The notes under the pieces: model-generated
Told to the model about the DNA's origin: nothing
The model's input: only the letters and a program-made list of their open reading frames with translations
The model's database searches: none
Origin: Ariolimax columbianus
Taxonomy: Eukaryota > Mollusca > Gastropoda > Stylommatophora > Arionidae
Assembly: GCA_036924085.1 (NCBI GenBank)
Contig: JAVGWX010000004.1
Location: 78,293,090 to 78,357,089, forward strand
Direction of reading: 5' to 3'
DNA: 64,000 nt
In this document: positions 22,001 to 34,000 of the stretch, in pieces
Position numbering within the stretch: the stretch's first letter is position 1
Layout of the letters: each line of letters begins with the position of its first letter
Made by a program: the position numbers and the translations under genes

Positions 22001-25000
22001 CATTATGTGCATTTATAAATGTGCATAGTCTGGTATTATTTATCATAAAATAGTTATGTAACTTTGTTTGGCTCAACTGTGTGAGATCACGATGATTTTG
22101 CTCTGTTCCACTGGCGTTGCATGCCGCCAGCTCATCGATTTATCGTATATAGACTACCAGGTTAATGCCACAGAAATAGCTGAACATACTGCTCTTTTGA
22201 TTGTACAGAGTTGACTTCCGTCATGTACGTTTAGACGAAAACAATGGCGATTCTTGAATATGTTTTCGATTTTGGAAAGGATTTCTTCTGTTTTTCTCTT
22301 GGATTTGAAGATTCACCCATTATTGAGAATGGAGGAGTTAAGTTTTTGCAACAGGTTTTTCCTAGGTAGATTTATTTAGTTTGTTTATGTAGATAAAATA
22401 ATTATGTTTATAATTGAAGTGACAGATGTAACTTATTACGGTAAACATCAATAGTAGTAAACAGTATGTTTCGGCAATTATAATTTTTTTTTTCTCCAAC
22501 CAAGTGACGCGCTACCGGGAAAGTCTATATGTTTGTGCTATTTTTCACTACTATCACCTTCTTCTGCTTGTATCTCAGAAACTAACACACACATAATAAA
22601 AACAATAACACAAGTTCTTTATTAATATGTCTCTATACACACACACAAAGATATTTAATTTTTTTTAAACTCTCACAAAGTCAACAACCATGACAAGACG
22701 TAACTTGCTGAAAAATAATGTGGCTATCGGATACAATACATAATTTTATTGTGTGGTGTAGTAAGGCAAAGCAAAGACAAAGGCCACCATCCATCGCAGA
22801 CGATGATGGCATAATTTATTTTGCTAGCGTTATTTTTAGTACTCTCTTGTCTCGTGCCGCCCGAGCCCAGTGGCAAGTCAAGGACAAGACGACTATGAGA
22901 TGAAGGGACTCTGCATCAAGCACCCGTGAAAAGACAGCGGAGTCCGGAGTCGAACCCACACCGCCTGATCACGAGGCCGACGGCTTAACCACTTCGCCAC
23001 GGTGTGGCGTAGTAAAGGTTAGGAAACTAATGAGCAGTAAAAGACTATAACAAGGAAGTAATAAAGGATGGGAAGACCATGTACAAAGACAACTAATAAT
23101 AGTTGCCATCGTAAGTGAAGATGGCAACAGTATCAGACCTGTGCTGCGAGATGTGATCTCATGACTGAAGTCCAATCCTGGCATCGCAGACTCTGCCCAA
23201 CTTGGGTATATTACATGTGATGAGGCAGCTGTGGAGTTGTCAAGTGTTCTGTTCTTTCAGGCGACTCACTTTCTCTGATCTTCGGCAATGATGTTTCACT
23301 CTGCAATCTGAGCACCTTGAGTGATGCCAGCGTACCAGGTGGGACATTTCTGTGCAAGCATATCCCAGGAGTTGACATCAATGTTGAAAGACAACTAATT
23401 ACACTCATCAAAACAAATAATTATCTATGGTTTGCATGTTTGTTTGTGTGTGGGCTTTGTTTTGTTTTTGTTTGCGTTCCCCTTATTTCTCTATTCCCCA
23501 AGGCTATGTGCATTGCTCATACATATTTACCTCTGCTTCATGCAGCTGAAGAGGCTGTGCCATTGAGTTCATTCCACTTTCTCTAATTGGGAACAGCCTG
23601 GCAAATAATGAAAATTAGATATTGGATGAGATATGGCTGATTAATTCAGGGGAAATAAATAATAAGGTAACGTTTGAGAAAATGGAAAAAAACAATATAT
23701 TTAAATTATTGAAAGAATGAATGTGTTTGATAAAAGAGAATACGAATAGGAAACAAAAGAACACAAAAAAGCAACAGGTTTGAGTTTAGTAGACGACAAT
23801 ATAATTAAAACAGCAGGAGTTCTAATTTATGTTTTAAAAGAAAAAAGAAACATAATTATAAACTACAGCAGACTGCAAAAAAAGATTGAAAAGAAAAAAA
23901 AAGAGAGAAAAATTATGGCATTTGAAATTTAAAAAAGAACATGATAGGGTGTCTTTTCTACTTCTTTGTTCTCAATATCCTGCTATGAAACCATGAGAAG
24001 AGCTTCACAAGTATCAGGATGTTGTCTGGAGAACGGAATGTGTTGTGTTTACAGCTCGACTGTGATATTTGCACTTTTCGGTCTGACACATCTGACTTAA
24101 GCAGGCATTTTTGTGGGGATAAGTGTCACACTTGGGCCTCAAGAGAGGTGAAAGACAAATGCATAACACAACACTGGGCTATAACCTTGGAGAAAATGGG
24201 ACGACAAAATAAGAAGAGATAATTCTATGCACATAGGAGAAAGAGTTTAGCACAAAGAGAAGAAAGAGTATACCCCAAAGAGAAGAAGAGTATGCCACAA
24301 AGAGAAGACATAATACATTACAAAGAGAAGAAAGAGTTTACCACAAAGAGAAGAAAGAGTATACCACAAAAAGAAGAAAAAGCATACTACAAAAAGTTTT
24401 ATTCAATGATTTGGGACAGTAGACAAAGCAATGAATGAGCTGACAGCAGCCAGAATTACAACTATTTTCTAGCACTAGAGTCAGTGAACCACAGCTGACT
24501 AAGACCCTATCCTGCCTACAAGTGGCTGCCCTGGAAACAGACTGCATTTGTGTAATCTGGCTAAGAGAAAAGAGATCACAGAGAGAAGGTCAACCGGTCC
24601 CAAATATGTCACGATGAAACTGGATGTGTCAAGCCAAAAGGTGCAAATACTGCAGCCTCGTTTTAAACTACATCCTTTCCAGAATGAATGCAGAAGATGA
24701 AGACGAATTGTTGACGTAAACAAATAGACCAACCACTGAATGTAGCCATGATGCCTTTCCAATAACTCATAATCAGCCCACCAGTTCTCATGGATCACAT
24801 CGATATATGCTCCTGGCAAATATAAAAGGGATACAACAGTCATTAAAACAACAAATCACTAGTTAATCATTTAATCCATGATATTTATTTATAGAAAAAG
24901 GGTGATTCGCCCTTTAAGAAGTATATGATATAAAACTTTGCTTGTTTTTAGAATCATCATCTTCTGGTTGATCAGTCTTGAAACTGGTCGTAAGGTTGTC

Positions 25001-28000
25001 TGAGTATGTCTCTCCATTTAACTTAATGTATTTATACTGGTTTAGAAGACTCTATAGAGTCTGTATACAACCAGTTTTTTGGAGGGTGGTTTAACTGATG
25101 TGCGAGTCCATCTTAATAGACTAAAACACTAGAGCTGCGAGTCCATCTTAATAGACTCAAACACTAGAGCTAAGTAGACCGCAGCCAGTTAGGCGCCGTC
25201 TATAGCTGCTCTTAACAAACCACCTGGGGAAAGGTACGAATAACTTACGTAGATCGTTTACTTGAATTTTGTTTGGGCAGTGCTTGTTAAGCCTACTCTT
25301 TTTTTATGTCCAGCTGCCAAGGAAATTTTAACGTGCTCGTCACTGAACACGGAAGTCCAATCTCACTACCCAGAGATCAGGGGAATTTTTACCAGAAGAT
25401 CCATGTGAAGAAAAAAAAAATGACAGTTTTCACTGTGATTCAAATCTGTGACCTCTGGCAGCCGAGGCAGATACCTTACCTCAAGACCACTAAGTACCCC
25501 TATTTGACCATATCATCTGCAGTTCTCTTTATTTCAGCATACGTTCGTTCTTTATTGTCTCTGTATGCCTGTGAGATGTAAAGGTGAGTCTTGGTCGCCC
25601 CCTTCCTCTCTTCCCTTGAATCTTGCCCTCTAGTATCTTCTGTACAAGACTCATGTCTCACATTGCATCCAAGCCATCTCAATCTTCATTTTTGCATCAT
25701 TTTCAATATTTGTTAATGGCAATAATGTCAATCCCACCAAAGACTTTGTTTACCTGGGCAGCAGACAGACGTCTTATGCACACAGTAACCCAGACATTAC
25801 TCGGGTGACCTTGCAGCATCATCCATTAACTCTCTGCACAGAACCTGGACTTAGCAAAGGCACTCACAGGAAACTATGCTGCCCCTTTATAAATCCTGTC
25901 ATTCCAATCCTCTTGTACAGCCCCGAAACCTGGACAGTCTTACACAAGAATGGAGAGCAGCTCAAAGTCTTCCACATGCACAACCAACGACGTGTCTGTG
26001 GAGTGTGATGGCAAGACCTAGTCACCAACACCGAGATGTCCTGATAGACACAACCCGAGAGCATTTCCTCATTGCTGGATCAACACCGGCTCTCTGTCTT
26101 TGACCAAATTGCATGTCTCATTCAGGACGTCCCGGCTCGCCAACTCTACATCTATTCCTGGAAACAGGATCGTGAAAAGACTACACCTCTTACGGAGTCA
26201 TCTCTGGGGCTGCTTGAGCAATATCTGGCTGAGACATATCACCTCCATTTGTCCTGCATGCTGCCTGGGACACTGCCATCAACCGTGCTCATGTACAGTA
26301 AGCTCAACGGGATCCTGGTTGCCAAGATAGATTACTTGATCTGACAGGAAGTCATTGCCAGTAGTGGCACATGTTCTTGCAAAGGTGATACGAGTAGACA
26401 TTTATCTTATATGATGTCGTCGCTAGCCTAATGCAGTCTTTTTTACTCACATTTGATGACATCAGTGGCGCTATCCTGCATTATATGGGATCTACACAGG
26501 AGATATATATGTTTCCTACCTGATGAATTTCCAAACAAAGGATGGACTTTAGGCGAACTGACATATCTTTTGCAAAGAATAGACCAAATATAGAGTGGTC
26601 TGAGTGGTTCCTCGTGGTCTTTGTGTATGACATGGACCTGAATAGCACCACTGCCCTACAGAGAGCATGTCGGTGCGACATGGCATACCATCAGCCATGG
26701 TTACGTTGTTTGTTAATAGATGGCGCCTAGCAGGCTGCAGATCTACTTTTTTGAAGTGTTTGAGAATATTAAAATGAACTTGCACAGCGGTTAACAACCC
26801 TCTGTAGTGGAGTAATAAATTGCTTGAGTGTAGCTCGCAGGAAATCCTCCTCCCGGCTACATCCAGCTCATGCCAGAACTAGGACATGCACTGGGGCATA
26901 TGCCCCTGTGGAAATACAGGGCAACTAATACCAAATATATATAACAGCAATAATCTGTCCACGATCAGGATCCTCCGATATTACTATCATCATAACTTAT
27001 ACCTCACTTTTACAAAATCCATGGCCTTGAAATTTTATTTTGACAATACGACCAAATATTATCCAACCATTATGAAATTTGGTAATGGTGAGAACGGTGT
27101 GAGAAAATGTTTACCTACAATTTGCTTATTTCAGTTAGTGCATATAGTGGTCTTGACCATAAGGTGTCTGCCTCGGGTTCGAATCACGGTGGAGACTGAG
27201 ATTTTTTTCACATGGTTCCTCTGTTAAAAATGTCCCTGATCGCTGGGTAGTGAGATCGGACTCCCATGTTCAGTGTCGAGCACGTTAACAATCAATTGGC
27301 TTTGAGAAATTGAAAAGATTAGTCTTAGCAGCCACTGCCCGGACAAAATTCAAAAATTATAATTAAAAATCTACCAAATTATGCGTACCTTCCCCTAGAC
27401 CTAGTAAACCCGCATGAAGTTTAAAATACCAACTACGGACAGCATTAGGCTACCTGGCAACAGACATTAACAACATGCCTGTTTGAATACCAGGATTCCA
27501 AGTAAGTAAATTTTCCAAGCTCAAAATATCCGCCTAACATGTGTGAAATTGGGCACCCCACTGTGCGGTGTTCTAGCTCAACCCACATTTTCTTTACCTG
27601 CTCTCTTAGCACATCCATGTTTTCATTTGTCTTTCGATGTATGTTCTTTTGTAAAACGCTCCAATCCCTTAGTCCACTGGGCTGGCATCTGGACTATTTA
27701 GTGACCACAAATGATGAATCCAGGTGACCAGAGCAACAGATTCCCTAGAGTAAGAGCAGATCTGACATTTCCTTCATGTTAGAAAGGATGCACCCTATCA
27801 ACAGTATCTTTGGCTCTTTTCGTCTTGTCAGACGATAGTAATTGTGTTTTTAGCACAGCGGCAGAAAGATAGAGACCATGTGTTGCCCATGATGTATAGT
27901 CCCTCTCTCGGTCTGCCTTGTTTGCTCCATGGGAAAGGTGATACCAATACATTTGGAACAAGGCAAGCTGCAGAAGCTGCCGGATCAGCAGAGCAATGCT

Positions 28001-31000
28001 CTATTTGTTCACCTTCACTCCTAGACCAGCCGTCAATCAAGGCTAAGGCTCTGGTCTGTCCTGCCACAACACTCAGCTGAGGTTGCCTTTCCTCGATCTA
28101 GGATAAGGCATTGTATCCTCTTGCGTGTGCTCCTTCGCACATCGTCGGTTGTCGGGTTTGGATGACGCTGACCAACTTTCAGAGTTATCAGAGAACAGTC
28201 TAATAATAATAATAATTCGTCCATCATCGTCGATGAGGACCACCAAACTCATGACATGTCATAATGTGTGTGAGCTCATGACTGATCAAGCCAATTCAAG
28301 TCTGGGACATGACTGACAAACAGTCAGCAATTGTCTCTGCTATTGACCTTCTGATTGCATCTATCCTGGGCTGCCTGGATACGATGACCCTCACTGAGTT
28401 CAACGCCGTCTGTGACCATGGTCTTCCATGTTGAGCGATTTTGAGCTAGGTTCTCCCAGGTGTTAATACCAGGTGTATACCAACAGTGTGATAACTGTCC
28501 ATCATTGCCGATCACCAACATCATCCTTGTCGTATGTGATCAGTTTTATTTTGCTTCTGCACTGTCTGACATGTTTAGATGTAGTGTTTGCTGGACCTCA
28601 TGTGGCTTAAGTCTAATGCAGGCACGGAATGTTCTATTACATGCTTGTTTTCTGCTGCCGGCCAGGGTGGCTTCGCTGCTCTTTCCTTCCAGACCAAGTG
28701 TTTGGTTTGCGATAGTATACTGTGGCAATAATCACCATCTACTTTTATACCAGGTTGAACACAACAAATTCCAGTGTGGCCTAGTGATGAGACGTCAATT
28801 GAAACCATTTCTGATCTGCTGATGATTTTTGTTCACAGCAACATATTAGCAGATATTTTCCTTTTTCTGGTAACAACCAAGGTGTACACTCGATCATGCA
28901 AGCTTCTTCTTCTTTCATTCTATGCATCTAGTCCGGTGAGGTTCATGAAGGAGACTGTGTTTCAGGTCTTTGCTCGTCCCATTGAGCTTTTCGAGCATGG
29001 TCGCTTCCCTGAGCCAGACTGCCTCTCTTTGGTCTGCATAAGTGGGGCCGTCCTACAGGATATGTTCTTGTATTTGCATTGGTGCCCCGTAATCGTAATT
29101 TGTGGAGGTAGGCCTTGAGTCTGCAATGTCCCATTCTGAAGATCTTTGTCAAGTCCATCTCTGCCAAGTTTATCTATGCTGTAATTTTCTGGCTTGCATT
29201 CTTTGAGCTGGTCTCTCCTTTCCGTCTTCATGGATCGTTTGATGAGTGTCTTTGCTTCTTTTATCTACTGCAGGACTCATTCTAACAGATTCCAGGAGTG
29301 TACTCCAAACCATCTCAAGCCCCAAACAAGATAGACTCACTCTCACATGAAATAAAATACAACATAGGATTGATGTCTTAAAAAACAGATTTAGTCCTAC
29401 AGTGGAACGAAAAAGCAGATGAGCTTGCAAAAGCCGGAAGTGGAAGCACGCAGACTCCCCATCCACAGAGCTATAAAGAAAAAAGACACTCATCAAACGA
29501 TCTAAGAGTACAGAATGGAGAGACTAGCACAAAGAATACAAGCCAGAAAATGACAGCATAGACAAACTTGGCTGAGATGGTCAGACAAAGATCTTCAGAA
29601 TGAGACATTGTAGACTCAAGGCCCACCTACACAGAATGGGTCTCAGAGACACCGCCACGTACGATTGTGGAGCACCCAAGCAAACACCAAAACATATCCT
29701 GCAGGACTGCCCTTCCTAAGCAGAACAAAGAGGGGAGTCTGACCTCGGGGAGCAACCATGCTTGAAAAACTGGGGGACTGGCGAAGACCTGAAACGCAGT
29801 CTCCTTCGTGAACCTCACCGGACTAGAAGCATAGCATCAGTTGATCGATGAAGAAGAAGTAGACTGTAGGACTAAATCTGTTTTTTGGTAAAGCAGCCTG
29901 ATGTTATATTTTATTTCATGTGCGAATCTTGTTTGGGGCTTGAGATTGCTAGGAAAACACTAATGGAGTCTGTTAGAATTACCGTTTTTCTTGTACTGAT
30001 CATGCAAACATCTGTAGCTAACTGGGAGTTAGTGTCGTCAACAAGATAAAAATGTATCGTGCAGTACTGTTACCAGTTTTCTGCATGCCTGCCAAACATA
30101 GACAGTGCATAGGAGACATGCCAGACAGCTCAATCCTTTTCACTTGAGTAAAAGTAAAGTGGAAATTCAGCAGAATTAACCGCTGGTTGGAAATGGAGTT
30201 TTTTGACGACTTCACTGTACTAAAAAACAGCCTGTGAGAAGTGGGTTGGCCAGTGCCCTTCCTTGCTGATTTTACTTTCCCTTACTCATGTGTCAGGTGC
30301 CTATTTACAGCTGGGTTGACTAGAGAAGTGGTCCCCGATTAAAATCACGACCCAGAATGTTTTAGTCTCCGGACACGATTCGAACTGAGGCACGCTGTCA
30401 CCACAGAAAATAGTAAATTGCTCGCTATGAACTGAGCTAACGTACCCCACCTTTCACTTGAGCTGTCTGCATAAGCTGCTCAGCATCAGGTGGCAGAACA
30501 AAGTGTCTAACTCAGGAAGACAAACATGTTGAGCATCCATACACTTCTGCTAAAAGCCCAGATAAGACGAACGAGAAATGTTTAGTTGCATACATGTTGA
30601 GCGCATCCACATGCAACTGTTATGTGGTGAGCTCAGAAGAGGCAATCACTCAGAGGGGCAGAAGAAACACTACAGACTCCTTAAAAGTGTCTTTGACAAG
30701 CTTCAACATTGATGTCACCTATTGTGAGTTGATTGCACAGAACCATTCGGCCTGGCACATTAGTTTTCACTAAAGGTGCTCAGATTGCCGAGCAAAACTC
30801 TGTATCTGAGGCTTAGTGAAAGCATGCAGCCCGAAACAGCAGAACGCACGACGACTCTACAGCCGGTTCCCAACATGAGTACCTCGGGTGTGGTCGAGTC
30901 TGCAGTGTCAGTATTGGTCTTTACCATATGTGAAATTGTGACGGAACAAATTTCCATCCATTACCACTGTCGCGATACAGTGACAGCTCCAGTGTCATCG

Positions 31001-34000
31001 GTTTATCGTATATAAACTACAGGGTTAATGCCGTAAAACTGCTGAACAGCGCTCATTTGATTGTAAAGTTCTGATAAAAACAATGACATTTGAAATTTGT
31101 TTTAGACTTTGAGAAAGGATTTTTTCTGCTTTTCACTTGGAAAAAATACGAAAGTCCCTTGATGCAAAATATTCTTGCACCAGTTTAGTTGTCATTGTTG
31201 TTGGTTAACTAGGCCTGCCGAGCTGTTAGCTTTTTCACAGTCAATGCCAAGCTGCAGAATTTACAAGTGTTTTGTAGCTGGTGAGTGGAGCTATATAAGG
31301 TGGTGGTGATTGTTGGGGTGCTCGGCAATAACTTTTCTGTCTGTGGTGAGTCTGGAGCAAACCAGCAGCACATGTTGCACTGTCTCGCATGGTTGGGTGC
31401 AGTTGCAGCAGTTAGGTTTGTGTGCACGGTCTAACTTGTTTAAATACTTGTCATGTTCGATGTGTTGCGTTCAGTCAACTCTGTTGCTCAATGTTTCTTA
31501 AAACATTTTAACTGAACGTTTTTAATAATTCTCTCCATGGATCTCTGAGAAATGCATATCTGATCAATTTCCAAACAGAGGATTGACTTTAAGTGAACTG
31601 ATATATATTTTACAAAAGACTGATTAAACATTTCAATTTTTTAAGATGGAAAGGCGCATGCCGAACACATATTGAGCTCCCCTATAACAATATAAATGTT
31701 CTTATTGCGAAAAGGCATTCGCAAACACATATATCCCCAAGGTGGAATTGTTCACCAGTTAGCAGTTTCTCAAAGATTCCTGAACAGAATCACTAATTTT
31801 ATTTAAAATATGCTGTATTTTTTCTTATTAACATTAAACTTCTTACCTTTGGGAGTTGACATAATCTCCCCTCTGTAGAATCTCAGATTATCATTAAGAC
31901 GTGGGTCATCTCTTTTACCCTGAAATAAGAAAAATGTTAATTCAGCATGCTAATTAGAGGTCTTTGATAGAGTACCCGGTCAAAGATTATTTAGAAAGTT
32001 AAAAATCACATGGAATAGGGAAGGGAGAAGTTGCCAAATAATTTGAAAGTTGGTTAAGGGGAAGAAGGCAGAGAGTGGGCATAAATAAGGAGTACTCTGA
32101 GTGGTGTGAAGTGAAAAGTGAAGTGCCACAGGGCTCGGTTTTGGGACCAATTTTGTTCTTGATATATATAAACGATTTGGGCATCCATCAGATCCATGAT
32201 TGCAAAATTTGCCAATGACACAAGTCTATGCAGTAGTGTCTCATCTAAAGCAGAAGTGGATATATTGAGGTCGGATTTAGATAATATTCGAGAATGGTCT
32301 GTGAGCTGGTAAATTTGAGTTTAATGTAAATAAATCTAGTCATCCACATCGGTAAATTCAATATTAAACATAATTACAGAATTAGCGACAACAATATTAA
32401 AATGATAGAAAAGGTAAGGGACTTAGATCATACAGGTAAAGTGAGGGAACAAGTCCAGGTAGCAGCGAAAAAGGCAAATGTAATATTAGGTACGATAAAA
32501 AGAAATATTAAACATAGAAGCTATGACGTGATTGTGAAACTGTATAAAGCATTAGTTAGACCTAGATGTGTACATGTGTGGAGTCCTTATCATAGAGGGG
32601 ATATATACATGCCGGAAAGAATACAAAGAAGAGCGACAAAGCTGATTGTGGAATTCCAGTTATGAGGAAAGACTCAGAAAAACCGGCCTACAGTGTCCAG
32701 AAAAGAGGAGAATTTGTGGTAACTTAATACAGGTTTATAAGATAATCAACGGAATGTTTAAATTAGACTATAACAAGTTTTTCAAAATACAACTACCAAC
32801 AAGAACAAAAGGGCACAGCAATAAATTAACTAAAGAAAGGTCCAGATTGGATATTAGGAAATATTTTTTTAGTCAGAGAGTGGTGTATGATTGGAATGCA
32901 TTGCCCCAAGAGGTAGTCGAAGCAGGGTTAGTTAATGCATTTAAGAATAGATTGGATGCGCATAGCTTTTAGAGCAGGGTAATGCAAATGTAACTGGTTG
33001 TATATAGACTCTGATGAGCCTTCTAAACCAGTATATAGATGTTAAGTTAAGTTACTGTGGAAGACGCTTCTCTGCTCGAATTGGTCTTACGAGTCACATT
33101 CGTTATCGTCATGGACTGTGGTTACATCATTTTTTTCAAAGCACAATTACTATCATCTGACAAGAAGGAAAGAGCCAATAATATATACACACACAAGGAC
33201 GATTTGAAAAGTTTTACTCTGAAGAGATAATTTCATTAACGTGCAAGATTTACATCTGAGCTATACATTTTCTTAAAGCTCAAATGTCATTAAGGTGATG
33301 TGCCATTATTTTTCAACGTAGTCACCATTCCCGGTCGACACACAAACACCAACGCCAGACAAGTTGTTGCATCCCATCAAGGGCAAAATCAGATTTCTCT
33401 CAAAATCACATTCTGCTTGCATCTTTTGGTCAGAAGCATTACGGTGTTCCTTCAACTTCAGGAACAGGAAAGAAGTCACAAGGTTTAATATAGGGGCTGA
33501 ACGATGGGTAAATGTCAAATTAGAAGACAGCATTGGAAGTGGAACGGTAATTTTCTATGGTCTTGGACATTTTAACCTTTTCAACCCATGACACCGAAAT
33601 ATCTGGGTGTGTGTAAATACCCCATTCAACAGAGCCAACCATATGCCAATATGACGGGTGGACTATTATTCTAAGGCGTATTTTGGGATGTACCGCTTTG
33701 ATTCTCGCCATATTATAATGGACGTCTACACAGTACACACATTTCAGGAAACAACAGATATGGCAGCTCAAATATCGAAGCATGCATGCAGGATGATTTT
33801 CGTGATGGAAAAGGGTTTTAATCATTCCGAAAATGGTAATTCTAAAAGGCTAACTAACAGAACAAGTCGTTGAAAGTAACAAGTATTTTGAGGCTGATAA
33901 ATTGGATTTAGGTGATGATTATTCTGAAAAGGATCAGTTCTTATTTGAACAACAACATGTGTGTGAGTTGGATTATCATTCGTTAATTGATTAGGATCAA

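Noticed and set aside
22244..22369. 41-codon ORF with a strong start context as a separate gene
   Set aside because: It lies in a duplicated segment whose other copy is broken; kept only as a finding.
22930..23000. Possible tRNA gene on the minus strand with A and B boxes
   Set aside because: No acceptor-stem complement and it continues into a SINE body; the tail is shared with 53.3 kb.
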